64,000 nucleotides of DNA, taken from the NCBI RefSeq assembly GCF_000425265.1, contig NZ_AUDC01000011.1, positions 1 through 64,000 of the forward strand, in the 5' to 3' direction. Each line of letters starts with the position of its first letter. The first letter of the stretch is position 1. This DNA comes from Maridesulfovibrio zosterae DSM 11974. GTDB taxonomy: Bacteria; Desulfobacterota; Desulfovibrionia; Desulfovibrionales; Desulfovibrionaceae. A model generated the notes under the pieces. It did not search any database. It was not told where the DNA came from and worked only from the letters and a program-made list of their open reading frames with translations. The position numbers were made by a program, and so were the translations under genes. This document shows positions 53,533-62,255 of this stretch, piece after piece.

Positions 53533-54349
53533 TCCAATCTCCTTCAACCCTATCCTTATCTTCAGCATGAAATTCAAGCACCCTGTGCGGTAGCTCTCCA
53601 TGGGTAATCAATTCGATTGGGCACAACCCTTCTTCGGTTTCTCCGTAAGCTTCGTTGAGCAGTTCACGGGTAATCTTGGGCTGATCATGCAAATGAACAG
53701 TTCTGTTAACACAGGCTACGGATTTAACTCCCTGTCCCAAAACGGAAATATCATGACTGACCATAATCACTGTCATATCCTGATTTAACTCACGCAGCAG
53801 ACAATAAAGACCGCTCTTGCCGGCCTGGTCAACACTGGCGGCAGGTTCATCCAATAAGAGCAATTTCGGATCATCTACAATTGCACGAGCAATAAAAACA
53901 CGCTGCTTTTGTCCGCCGGAGAGATCAGTAACCTTTCGGTTAATATGTTCAAGCATACCAACTCTTTTCAACGCCCTTTCCACATCTGCTCCAGCCTTGC
54001 TTCCAAAACGGACTCCAAAAGCCCCCTTCAGGCCGGGAGCAACTTTCCCCATAAGAACCGCATCTCTTACAGTTATAGGAAAGCTCTCGGACACAGTGGT
54101 ATATTGAGGCATGTACCCGACCTGCCCCCCATGTTTCCCCGGGGGCATCCCAAGTATCTCAATGCTTCCCTGCTGTGGTTCGATTAATCCTAATAACAGT
54201 TTCAACAAAGTTGTTTTACCACCGCCGTTCGGACCTATCACGGCAAGGTAATCATCCTTAAAGATATCAAAACTGACATTATCGATAACTCTTGCAGCCC
54301 CGTAACCGAAGCTTACATTTAGAAAACTGATTACCTTTTCAAAACTCAT
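53525..54349 (-). CDS. ZnuC-type metal ABC transporter ATPase
   Basis: The 274-residue protein has Walker A GPNGGGKTT, signature LSGGQKQRV, Walker B KLLLLDEPAAS and the H-loop in VIMVSHDISVL, so it is a complete ATPase. It energises the permease downstream. No metal-binding protein gene (ZnuA-type) is within reach, so the partner must be elsewhere. A short palindrome lies 34 bp upstream of the start. Confidence 0.9.
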   Translation of the reverse strand: MSFEKVISFLNVSFGYGAARVIDNVSFDIFKDDYLAVIGPNGGGKTTLLKLLLGLIEPQQGSIEILGMPPGKHGGQVGYMPQYTTVSESFPITVRDAVLMGKVAPGLKGAFGVRFGSKAGADVERALKRVGMLEHINRKVTDLSGGQKQRVFIARAIVDDPKLLLLDEPAASVDQAGKSGLYCLLRELNQDMTVIMVSHDISVLGQGVKSVACVNRTVHLHDQPKITRELLNEAYGETEEGLCPIELITHGELPHRVLEFHAEDKDRVEGDWND

Positions 54350-54374
54350 CCTTTACCTCCCCCAACTATGAGGA

Positions 54375-54395
54375 AACATTTTTGAAATTATTTCA
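54375..54395. promoter_or_regulatory. Palindrome TGAAATTATTTCA with a flanking repeat upstream of the metal transporter
   Basis: A 13-base palindrome lies at 54383 to 54395, just in front of the ABC ATPase start. The overlapping 12-mer AACATTTTTGAA (54375 to 54386) recurs at 54519 to 54530, ahead of the divergent esterase gene. These are possible operator half-sites, for instance of a Fur/Zur-type regulator. The rest of this 190-bp gap shows no gene. Confidence 0.35.
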
Positions 54396-54541
54396 TATAG
54401 ATTACAACTTGATATTTATATTGACCAAACCTTAACTTGGGATAATTAAGCATAAGCAGAAAATTAACAATAGACCATATGTAATTTGGCTCAGATAAAG
54501 TTCTAGGTAATTTGAAATAACATTTTTGAAGGAAAGTTAAA

Positions 54542-55120
54542 ATGGAACTGGTATTCATAGGTGATTCTCTCACCTTAGGTGTTGGTGACCCTGAAAGGCT
54601 GGGCTGGGCCGGACGTATATGTAAACGAATCGACCCTGACGGATCAAAAATAACAGCCTATAACCTTGGTATTCGAGCTTCAAGTTCTAAACACATCTCT
54701 TCCCGCTGGAAATATGAAACAGATAAGCGCATAAATCAAAAAAACAATTCAATGTTAATTTTTTCTTTTGGAGCTGCAGATTTTGTCAACGGGTTGAAAC
54801 GGAAAGAAAGCATTGCCAATGCAAAACAAATCCTTAAATCAGCCAGCACATTTTTTAAAGTGGCATTTATATCTCCACCACCTGTAATTGATAAACTGCG
54901 GGACAGTAATATCTCGGAGCTGTCAGACAACTTAATTGAACTATGCCAGAATCTTGACATTCCATATCTAAACATTAACTACAGTTTACGGAAAAAAACT
55001 GCCTATATTGCTGACATTGGCAATGGTGACGGTGTTCACCCTGGCAGTATAGGCTATGAAATTATGACAGAAATTATCTTCGATTTTCTAGCCCCTCTTA
55101 TCCAACCGAATCTAGATTAA
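54542..55120 (+). CDS. GDSL/SGNH-family esterase
   Basis: The 192-residue protein has GDSLT at residues 7 to 11 (Ser nucleophile), an oxyanion Gly in NLGIRASSS, and the catalytic Asp-His in DGVHPGSIGYEI. Block III, normally GxND, reads FGAADFVNG, so the usual Asn is Ala. No signal peptide is visible, so the enzyme is likely cytoplasmic. The substrate is unknown. AAGGAAAG precedes the ATG. Confidence 0.85.
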   Translation: MELVFIGDSLTLGVGDPERLGWAGRICKRIDPDGSKITAYNLGIRASSSKHISSRWKYETDKRINQKNNSMLIFSFGAADFVNGLKRKESIANAKQILKSASTFFKVAFISPPPVIDKLRDSNISELSDNLIELCQNLDIPYLNINYSLRKKTAYIADIGNGDGVHPGSIGYEIMTEIIFDFLAPLIQPNLD

Positions 55121-55189
55121 ACCCTACTTCCACTACTAACAGCTGTTTTATTCGTAAATTTTTCAGCTGATTCCCAAGGAGTATTAACA

Positions 55190-56212
55190 ATGCGCTCATT
55201 TGCCAGTGATAATTATGCAGGAGTTCATCCAGACATAATGGATGCCATAGTCAAAGCAAACCATGATCATATGCCTTCGTATGGCGTTGACCCTATTTCA
55301 ACTGAAGCTCAACAGCTCTTTCGTGATCACTTTGGAAAAGATGCCAAAATATTTTTCATAGCAACAGGAACAGCTGCCAACACACTTATATTGAAACACC
55401 TCACACGCAGCTGGAACAGCGTTATCTGTTCTGAATGCGCCCACATTACCGTCGACGAATGCGGTTCCTGTGAAGCAATTGCCGGAATAAAACTGATCCA
55501 TGCCCAAACAATCAATGGAAAACTCAGCGTAGAAGCTATCGATCCGATACTCTCAGGAAGACTGGATGTACATCAGAGTCAACCCGCTGTAATCTCCATA
55601 ACTCAGAATACAGAACTTGGCACACTATACTCGATTAATGAGATCAAAGAAATTTGCGCATACGCCCACAGTAAAGGACTATATGTTCACATGGACGGAG
55701 CACGTATTGCTAACGCCTGTGCAGCATTAAATGTCTCACTTAAGGAAATGACTGTTGATTGCGGTGTTGATGCGCTCTCATTCGGCGGAACCAAAAATGG
55801 ATGTATGTGCGCTGAAGCAGCTGTATTTATTAATCCGGAGCTCGGTGTAAATTTCGAATTTGTCCGCAAACAGGGCATGCAGCTTATCTCCAAAATGAGA
55901 TATGTCGGCGCCCAGTTCAAAGCTTTGCTAAGCAACGACTTGTGGCTTAGAAATGCCCAACACTCTAATAGAATGGCAGCATTGCTGGCTGAAACTGCCG
56001 GCAAAATTAATGGAGTTACTATAACTCAAAAAGTTGAAGCCAACGGCGTTTTCGCCATTATTCCTGAAGAAGTAACCATTAAATTACAAGAAAAATTCCC
56101 TTTTTATGTTTGGGATGAATCGACAGGAGAAGTGAGATGGATGACTTCATGGTCTACGACTAATGAAGATATCAATGAATTCTGCTTCTCCCTGCAAGAT
56201 CTTATGAAATAG
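55190..56212 (+). CDS. ltaE: Low-specificity L-threonine aldolase
   Basis: The 340-residue PLP enzyme has FASDNYAGVHPDIMDAIV at the N-terminus, VHMDGARIANACAAL (Asp for the pyridine nitrogen) and LSFGGTKNGCMCAEAAV with the PLP lysine in GGTK. It splits threonine into glycine and acetaldehyde. AAGGAG precedes the ATG by seven bases, and a terminator follows. Confidence 0.93.
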   Translation: MRSFASDNYAGVHPDIMDAIVKANHDHMPSYGVDPISTEAQQLFRDHFGKDAKIFFIATGTAANTLILKHLTRSWNSVICSECAHITVDECGSCEAIAGIKLIHAQTINGKLSVEAIDPILSGRLDVHQSQPAVISITQNTELGTLYSINEIKEICAYAHSKGLYVHMDGARIANACAALNVSLKEMTVDCGVDALSFGGTKNGCMCAEAAVFINPELGVNFEFVRKQGMQLISKMRYVGAQFKALLSNDLWLRNAQHSNRMAALLAETAGKINGVTITQKVEANGVFAIIPEEVTIKLQEKFPFYVWDESTGEVRWMTSWSTTNEDINEFCFSLQDLMK

Positions 56213-56236
56213 TCTCAAATATCCAAATCAAAGAAA

Positions 56237-56262
56237 CGCCCCGATCTGTTCAGTTCGGGGCG
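56237..56262 (+). terminator. Bidirectional terminator between ltaE and the OlsF-like gene
   Basis: CGCCCCGA pairs with TCGGGGCG over a 10-base loop, followed by CTTTTTT on the plus strand; the minus strand also ends in T-rich sequence. It separates convergent genes. Confidence 0.85.
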
Positions 56263-56290
56263 CTTTTTTATTAACCGCAGATCATTTATG

Positions 56291-58147
56291 CTATACGGCA
56301 ACATTATCGTCATCTCCTTCACATTTTTCACTGATAACAGGTGCAATTTTGCGATGATACTCAAGGTATTTTGTTGCCTTATCTTTACCCATAAACTTTT
56401 TTAAACTGCGTTCTGAAGTTTCTAACAGATCAACAACTATCAAACCGTCTAAAGAATTTCCAAAATCAGGATCAACACTAAAACCGGCAAGTTTACCACC
56501 AAGCTTCAAATAATGACGCAGCAAAACAGGTATGCCGACACCTCCTTCAATATCCTGCACTACTTTCTCAAGATCATCTGGACTGGAAATTTTTTTTTCA
56601 GGCAAAGCTTTTTTCCAGTACTTAAGTTTCTTGAACTTAAGAGGCTTAACCGGCGAAACTAGCTTTGCCAGATCATCACGCCCATTATGTGTCATGAGCG
56701 AATCAGCAATAAACTCACGGGATAATTTTTTATAATCATTTGAAATGCTGACACACCCGAATAGGTATCTATATTTAGGATTATTTGAAAGGTACCCTGC
56801 CACCCCCTTCCAAAGCATCATTAGTGAGAACATATTACGCTGATATTTTGAGCTAATGAATGAACGTCCAAGCTCAAGAGAAGGACTGACATGATCAAAA
56901 AAAGTTTTATCAAATCTAAAAAAAGAATGACTATAAACACCGTTCAATCCAAATCTGTCAATTAACTCATCTGTACGGGCAAAACGATAAGCACCGGCAA
57001 TTTCACTATTTTCACGACTCCAAAGCACCAGATGTATAAATGTATTATCAAAACGATCCACATCAACAGCCTGTCCGGTTCCCTCGCCAACCTCACGAAA
57101 TGTTTTTTCTCTGAGCCTACCGATTTCACGCAAAATAAATGGACACTTTGATGAATGGACTTCAAAAACTATAAAATCAGTGTTTTCAGCTAGAATACTG
57201 TCTCTGCCCAATGACTCAAGCTCAGAAAGGATTCTATTTTGCCCGATTTTTTCGCATAACGGCTTCTCTTTTTTTCTAAAAACTGGAATCAAAGCTTTAT
57301 TTTTTTTAAATCTTGACTGGAGTGCATAGGTTCTAAATCTCAAATATTGAATAAGGTCACTATTCTTTTCAAAATCCAGAAGCCGTTCACCGCTAATGGT
57401 ATTGCCTACTGCAAATTCGACAGAGCCTGACCTTTTCTTTAAATTCTCACGAGGAATCAGAACAGTCCTTAATCTAGGATGGACCATGCCCATGGCCTGA
57501 AATAAAGCACTGTTACGTCCATTGAAGAAAACAGGAGTTGCACTTGCTTTGGTTTTCTTTATTATCCCGGCAACAGTCGGACTCCATAAAGGGTCCTCAA
57601 CTTTACGGTCTTTAATCTTCAAACTGGCTACTTCTCCAGCAGGAAAGACAGCAAGCATCCCTCCTCCTTTTACCCACTTCACAGCCTCTTTCAATCCCGA
57701 GATATTACCCATTTGAGAATCTTTACGCCCAAAGGGATCTACAGAAATAAGATGTTCACGCATTTCAGGAACAAGCCCAAGCATAAAATTTGCCATTACC
57801 TTCACGTCAGGACGTACCATTTTAAGAATCCTTATCAAAAGGAGACCTTCAACAACACCAAACGGATGGTTAGCTACAACTACTGACGGGCCATTTTTAG
57901 GAATTCGTTTAAGATCCTGCTTATCTATTTCAGAATTTACACCTAGAAGCTTAAGGGCTTTACTCACAAAATCTGTCTGCCCATCCCAGCATTTTTCATC
58001 CTGCGTAATATTATACAATGAATTTAAATGCGGCAGACACAATAGGCTGGATAGCGGCTTTTCAAAAAGTGAAAAAATAGCCCCTCTAAAAGAATCTTCG
58101 AAAGGCGACCTCAGACGAAACAGCTCTGAACATCTTTCATAACCCAT
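56291..58147 (-). CDS. OlsF-like bifunctional acyltransferase, probable ornithine lipid synthase
   Basis: The 618-residue protein has an N-terminal PlsC-like acyltransferase (VVVANHPFGVVEGLLLIRIL, LISVDPFGR, GGGMLAVFPAGEVASL) at about residues 60 to 290. A C-terminal GNAT-like hemolysin/OlsB-type N-acyltransferase follows at about 340 to 600 (CPFILREIGRLREKTFREVG, FDNTFIHLVLWSRENSEIAG, SPSLELGRSFISSKYQRNM, PVLLRHYLKLGGKLAGFSVD). The OlsF family, known from Serratia, makes ornithine lipids with both domains in one protein. GGGAG six bases upstream supports the ATG. Confidence 0.82.
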   Translation of the reverse strand: MGYERCSELFRLRSPFEDSFRGAIFSLFEKPLSSLLCLPHLNSLYNITQDEKCWDGQTDFVSKALKLLGVNSEIDKQDLKRIPKNGPSVVVANHPFGVVEGLLLIRILKMVRPDVKVMANFMLGLVPEMREHLISVDPFGRKDSQMGNISGLKEAVKWVKGGGMLAVFPAGEVASLKIKDRKVEDPLWSPTVAGIIKKTKASATPVFFNGRNSALFQAMGMVHPRLRTVLIPRENLKKRSGSVEFAVGNTISGERLLDFEKNSDLIQYLRFRTYALQSRFKKNKALIPVFRKKEKPLCEKIGQNRILSELESLGRDSILAENTDFIVFEVHSSKCPFILREIGRLREKTFREVGEGTGQAVDVDRFDNTFIHLVLWSRENSEIAGAYRFARTDELIDRFGLNGVYSHSFFRFDKTFFDHVSPSLELGRSFISSKYQRNMFSLMMLWKGVAGYLSNNPKYRYLFGCVSISNDYKKLSREFIADSLMTHNGRDDLAKLVSPVKPLKFKKLKYWKKALPEKKISSPDDLEKVVQDIEGGVGIPVLLRHYLKLGGKLAGFSVDPDFGNSLDGLIVVDLLETSERSLKKFMGKDKATKYLEYHRKIAPVISEKCEGDDDNVAV

Positions 58148-58282
58148 TAAGTACTCCCTGCGGTTAATTTTTAGTTACCCACAGTACCGACCATCTTCCC
58201 TATATGTGTTACTCTGCAGTGACATATGCTTTACATTTTAATTTTAAATACTTTCTTGTTTTAGATAGAATAATCTATATAA

Positions 58283-58327
58283 ATAAATATAAAAAAGAGA
58301 GCAAAATACTCTCTTTTTTATATTTAT
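58283..58327 (-). terminator. Long perfect hairpin terminator
   Basis: ATAAATATAAAAAAGAGAG and its exact complement form a 19-bp stem with a 7-base loop, with U-rich sequence in the right arm. It lies 26 bp downstream of the minus-strand small gene at 58353 to 58706. The region 58148 to 58282 shows nothing else. Confidence 0.85.
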
Positions 58328-58352
58328 AACTTGCTAATTGTTTAAAATATAA

Positions 58353-58706
58353 CTACTGAATAGTACCAAGATCGGTTTTCAAGTGCCAATGATCACTCGG
58401 AATAGGAAGGCAAAAACTCCTTTCAGCAACATCCGCACAAAGAATAAGTCCTTTTGTCTCCTGATCCCAAAAAACTCGATCAATAAAAAAGGCTATAGCC
58501 TGTGAGCTGGTTAATTTCTCTGGACGACTTCCCGGCATGAATCTTTGCATAACTGCGGTTGCAGCCTTTTTGATTGTTCGCACGGCATTTGTAGATATTG
58601 CTATATCCTGAAAATCTAACTCATGGAGTGTTGCATTTTCGCCGGCCATGACTTGAGCTATCTTAACCCGCTCCTCAGACGCTTGGGGATTCTGAATGTT
58701 ATGCAT
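58353..58706 (-). CDS. Small protein of unknown function upstream of the TreZ-like gene
   Basis: The 117-residue protein starts MHNIQNPQASEERVKIAQVM, has a helical middle (NAVRTIKKAATAVMQRFMPG) and a C-terminal beta region with LILCADVAERSFCLPIPSDH. A very strong AGGAGG precedes the ATG at 58706 by six bases, so the longer frame to 58757 is not used. It stands alone between terminators and diverges from the TreZ-like gene. I do not recognise the family. Confidence 0.78.
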   Translation of the reverse strand: MHNIQNPQASEERVKIAQVMAGENATLHELDFQDIAISTNAVRTIKKAATAVMQRFMPGSRPEKLTSSQAIAFFIDRVFWDQETKGLILCADVAERSFCLPIPSDHWHLKTDLGTIQ

Positions 58707-58832
58707 GGTCTGCCTCCTGATTCTGTTTGAAATGTGTAAGTACTTAATCACATGCAAAAGGCGAGCCGAATAAATTAACTACAGTATACCTTATTGTTAA
58801 GCAAAAAACAAAACTTCTTAGCGAGAAATTAT

Positions 58833-60614
58833 ATGGAAAAATCTTACTTCGGCGCAAGAATACGTAAAAACGGAGACTGTTCCTTCAGAATTTTCGCACC
58901 TCACATACAAAAAGCTGAAATAACAATACAAAATACTAATATACATAAAGAAAAATTAAACCAGACTGGACACGGATTTTATGAAACAACAATCAGTAAT
59001 GTAACACCTGGAACAGCATACTCTTTTACACTGGATAATTTTGCCGGGATACCTGATCCGGCTTCCCGCTGGCAGCCAAATGGATTACGAAACGCTTCTA
59101 TAGTTATTGATCACCATTTTTTTGACTGGCAGGGAGATAACTTTAAAGGTCTACCCATAAGTGAAATGGTTCTTTATGAAGTTCACGTAGGGGCATTCAG
59201 CGCAGAACATACTTTTTCAGGCTTGATCTCCAGACTTGACCACCTAAAAAAACTTGGCATCAATACCCTGCAACTCATGCCTGTTGCACAATTTTCAGGA
59301 ACTCATGGATGGGGTTATAAAACGTCTTTCCCTTACGCAGTACACAGCCCATACGGTTCTCCGGACGACTTAAAGACTCTTATAAAACGCTGCCATCTTA
59401 ATGGAATTGCAGTTGTGATTGATGCTTCGTTCGCCAGTCTTAATCCGGTTAGAGAACTTGAACCTGTTTATACTCCTTTTTTCAGTGAAAAGTACTCTCT
59501 CCCTCATGGTCTGGCACTAAATTATGATGAAAAACACAGCATTGGAGTACGCGAATATTTTCTTGATTGTGCATTGTCATGGTTCCGAGATTATCGCATT
59601 GACGGAATGCGCATTAATGATGCCCACACAATAATTGATCAGACACCAACCCATTTTTTAGAAGAACTCTCCATCAAAGTGAAAGAATTTGCGCTGTTAA
59701 ATAACAGGAATTGCGTCTTAATCACCGGAGACAAGCGAAACGAGCTGAGGCCAGTCCTTCCCTTTGAAAAGGGTGGATACAATATGGACGCTCTCTATAA
59801 TGACGACTTTCATAGTGCCCTGCAATATCGTCTTACCGGAGAAAAAGATGGAATTCACAGGGACTATGCTCACCCCGACCGCATTATATCAGCAATGCAA
59901 TATGGATTCGCTTACCGGGGCGAATTATCGGAGCATCATCAAAGGATTCAGGGACGGACCAAGGCTGAACTCAGTGGCTGTAAATTTGTAGTATACTCTC
60001 AAAGTCATGACCCTGATTCTGAACCGCAAGATCATTGCCGCATTATTGAAAAAGCAGGATTCGAAGCGGCCAAACTTAGTGCTGGAGCAACTCTGCTCTC
60101 TCCGTACGTACCTATGATTTTTATGGGAGAGGAATATGGTGAATCTGCCCCATTCGACTATTTCTCAAATACAGAATCCCTTCCTGATGCAAAACACACC
60201 TTTGAAAACTGCCAGTTACATTGGAACAGTACAGAATCAGCACAGGGAAAAGCAATGCTTACCCTTTATAAAAAGTTACTTAAAATAAGACAGGAGCATC
60301 CTGCTATTCATGAAACATGTCGAAGTCGTTGTCAGGTTCAGGAAATTAAGCCTGGACTGGTTATGGTTATTCGCAACTCAAAGTCAGGGAATAGACAGTA
60401 CGCAGCAACCCTATTTAATTTTAATAACAAAGAGTCAGAAGCCAATTTTTCAAACCACCTACCGGACGGATTATGGGGAGTTGAGTTATACAGCGCAACA
60501 CCAGACTTAGGAGGATCAGCACACCCCTTGCCATCGAAAGTATCCAGAAAGAGCGTTATCAACTTAGCACCGCAATCTTTTGTCCTTCTACTCCACCAGA
60601 CAATAAAGAATTAG
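58833..60614 (+). CDS. TreZ-like (maltooligosyl trehalose trehalohydrolase) GH13 protein, probably inactive
   Basis: The 593-residue protein follows TreZ throughout: an N-terminal E-set domain (FGARIRKNGDCSFRIFAPHI), YEVHVGAFSAEHTFSGLISR, LMPVAQFSGTHGWGY, SPYGSPDDLKTLIKRCHLNG, and C-terminal MIFMGEEYGESAPFDYFS. The catalytic sites are altered. The nucleophile Asp is Asn262 (GMRINDAH), the acid/base Glu is Gly299 (LITGDKRN), region I DVVYNH reads DASFAS, and only Asp393 (QSHDP) remains. It probably binds glucans without cutting them. The ATG at 58833 is preferred to the TTG at 58794. Confidence 0.85.
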   Translation: MEKSYFGARIRKNGDCSFRIFAPHIQKAEITIQNTNIHKEKLNQTGHGFYETTISNVTPGTAYSFTLDNFAGIPDPASRWQPNGLRNASIVIDHHFFDWQGDNFKGLPISEMVLYEVHVGAFSAEHTFSGLISRLDHLKKLGINTLQLMPVAQFSGTHGWGYKTSFPYAVHSPYGSPDDLKTLIKRCHLNGIAVVIDASFASLNPVRELEPVYTPFFSEKYSLPHGLALNYDEKHSIGVREYFLDCALSWFRDYRIDGMRINDAHTIIDQTPTHFLEELSIKVKEFALLNNRNCVLITGDKRNELRPVLPFEKGGYNMDALYNDDFHSALQYRLTGEKDGIHRDYAHPDRIISAMQYGFAYRGELSEHHQRIQGRTKAELSGCKFVVYSQSHDPDSEPQDHCRIIEKAGFEAAKLSAGATLLSPYVPMIFMGEEYGESAPFDYFSNTESLPDAKHTFENCQLHWNSTESAQGKAMLTLYKKLLKIRQEHPAIHETCRSRCQVQEIKPGLVMVIRNSKSGNRQYAATLFNFNNKESEANFSNHLPDGLWGVELYSATPDLGGSAHPLPSKVSRKSVINLAPQSFVLLLHQTIKN

Positions 60615-60659
60615 GAGCAGACTGTTCCACCATAAAATCTGTTTACTTTACATCTCCCC

Positions 60660-60724
60660 CCTTGCTCTGCAATATGGTATGTATATAGTTATTCCCACAG
60701 CTAAACTATTCCTGCAGAGCAAGG
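60660..60724 (+). repeat. 12-bp perfect inverted repeat overlapping the malQ ribosome binding site
   Basis: CCTTGCTCTGCA (60660 to 60671) and TGCAGAGCAAGG (60713 to 60724) are exact complements separated by 41 bases. The right arm covers the AAGG of the AAGGAG that serves the malQ ATG at 60734. If both arms are in the transcript, the hairpin would hide the ribosome site; if not, this may be a protein-binding site. Confidence 0.7.
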
Positions 60725-60733
60725 AGTTTTTAT

Positions 60734-62245
60734 ATGAAACGTTCAAGCGGCGTACTTTTACATTTTACTTCATTACCATCACGATTTGGTATCGGTGATC
60801 TAGGGCCGGCAGCTTATGATTTTGCAGACTTTCTGGCAGAAGCAGGTCAAAGATTCTGGCAAGTTCTGCCGATAACTCCGACGTCACCGGAATTATGCAA
60901 CTCCCCATATTCAGGTTTCTCTGCATATGCCGCTAACCCGATTCTCATCAGCCCTGAACTTATGGTCGAATACGGACTGCTGGAATACGAAGAAATACTT
61001 GAATGCACACTTCCAGACAGCGAACATGCTGATTTTAAATCGGCACTGCATATAAAAAAAACATTACTGCGCAAAGCATTCAGCCGAAATGCCAACACTA
61101 TTCTCGATAATCCGTCATTCAATCAGTTTATCTGGGATAATATGCACTGGATTAATGATTTTGCTCTTTTCACAGCCGTAAAAAAACATTTTGCAAATGA
61201 AAGCTGGACCAAATGGCCGGAAGATATCAGAGACCGCACTGAAGAAGGTTTACACCATTGGGGAGAAAAACTTTACCGAGAAATTCTATTCGTAAAATTT
61301 TGTCAATGGATTTTCTTCCGCCAGTGGGGTCAGCTCAAAGATCACCTTGATGAAATCGGAGTTGAGCTGATTGGAGATGTGCCCATATATGTGACCCATG
61401 ACAGCTCGGATGTATGGGCTAATCGACGTATTTTCAAACTTGATGAACATGGAAACTCATACTGCGTTGCAGGTGTTCCACCTGACTATTTCAGCAAGAC
61501 AGGACAACTCTGGGGCAATCCGGTATACAACTGGGATGTTCTCAAAGAAGAAAACTTTGGCTGGTGGCTCAGCAGGATGAGGCACAACCTAGGACTCTAT
61601 CACTGGGTTCGGCTTGACCATTTTAGAGGGTTTTCTGCATACTGGGAAGTTCCGGCTGACGCAAAAACAGCTATTGAAGGATATTGGGTACCAGCTCCAG
61701 GACACGATTTTTTTGAAAAACTCAGCTGCAATGAAGGATGCCTGCACATTATAGCTGAAGATCTGGGACATATAACCCCGGACGTTACCTATTTAAAGGA
61801 CAGATTCCATCTTCCGGGTATGAATTTACTGCAGTTCTCATTCGGAGATGATATAGGCTACTGTGGTGATGCACTGCATAATCACCGACGAAACTCAGTA
61901 GTTTATACTGGAACCCACGACAATAACACTAACCGTGGTTGGTATAATGACGATGCAGATGAGATAAGCCGTAGACACCTGCTGGCCTATCTCGGACTGA
62001 ACTGGATAGACGAATCTACAATTTCATGGAAACTTATTAGACTGCTTATGTCCAGCGTAGGCTGCCTATGCATAATTCAAGCACAGGATCTACTGAATTT
62101 AGACAGCAAAGCACGTATGAACATCCCCGGAGAAGCGGATGGAAACTGGGGCTGGAAACTCCTGCCGGGACAGCTTACACCGCTCATCCGCGAACGTCTT
62201 GGTGAAATGACCGAACTTTTCGGTCGTACCAGTAAAATTGATTAA
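60734..62245 (+). CDS. malQ: 4-alpha-glucanotransferase (amylomaltase, GH77)
   Basis: The 503-residue GH77 protein has the family N-terminus GVLLHFTSLPSRFGIGDLGP, RFWQVLPITPTSPELCNSPY and SGFSAYAANPILISP. The catalytic residues are present: nucleophile Asp in VRLDHFRGFSAYWE, acid/base Glu in IIAEDLGHITPDV, and transition-state Asp in YTGTHDNNTNRGW. It rearranges maltooligosaccharides. It sits 120 bp after the TreZ-like gene, with an AAGGAG seven bases upstream. Confidence 0.95.
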   Translation: MKRSSGVLLHFTSLPSRFGIGDLGPAAYDFADFLAEAGQRFWQVLPITPTSPELCNSPYSGFSAYAANPILISPELMVEYGLLEYEEILECTLPDSEHADFKSALHIKKTLLRKAFSRNANTILDNPSFNQFIWDNMHWINDFALFTAVKKHFANESWTKWPEDIRDRTEEGLHHWGEKLYREILFVKFCQWIFFRQWGQLKDHLDEIGVELIGDVPIYVTHDSSDVWANRRIFKLDEHGNSYCVAGVPPDYFSKTGQLWGNPVYNWDVLKEENFGWWLSRMRHNLGLYHWVRLDHFRGFSAYWEVPADAKTAIEGYWVPAPGHDFFEKLSCNEGCLHIIAEDLGHITPDVTYLKDRFHLPGMNLLQFSFGDDIGYCGDALHNHRRNSVVYTGTHDNNTNRGWYNDDADEISRRHLLAYLGLNWIDESTISWKLIRLLMSSVGCLCIIQAQDLLNLDSKARMNIPGEADGNWGWKLLPGQLTPLIRERLGEMTELFGRTSKID

Positions 62246-62255
62246 ATTTCGCTTT

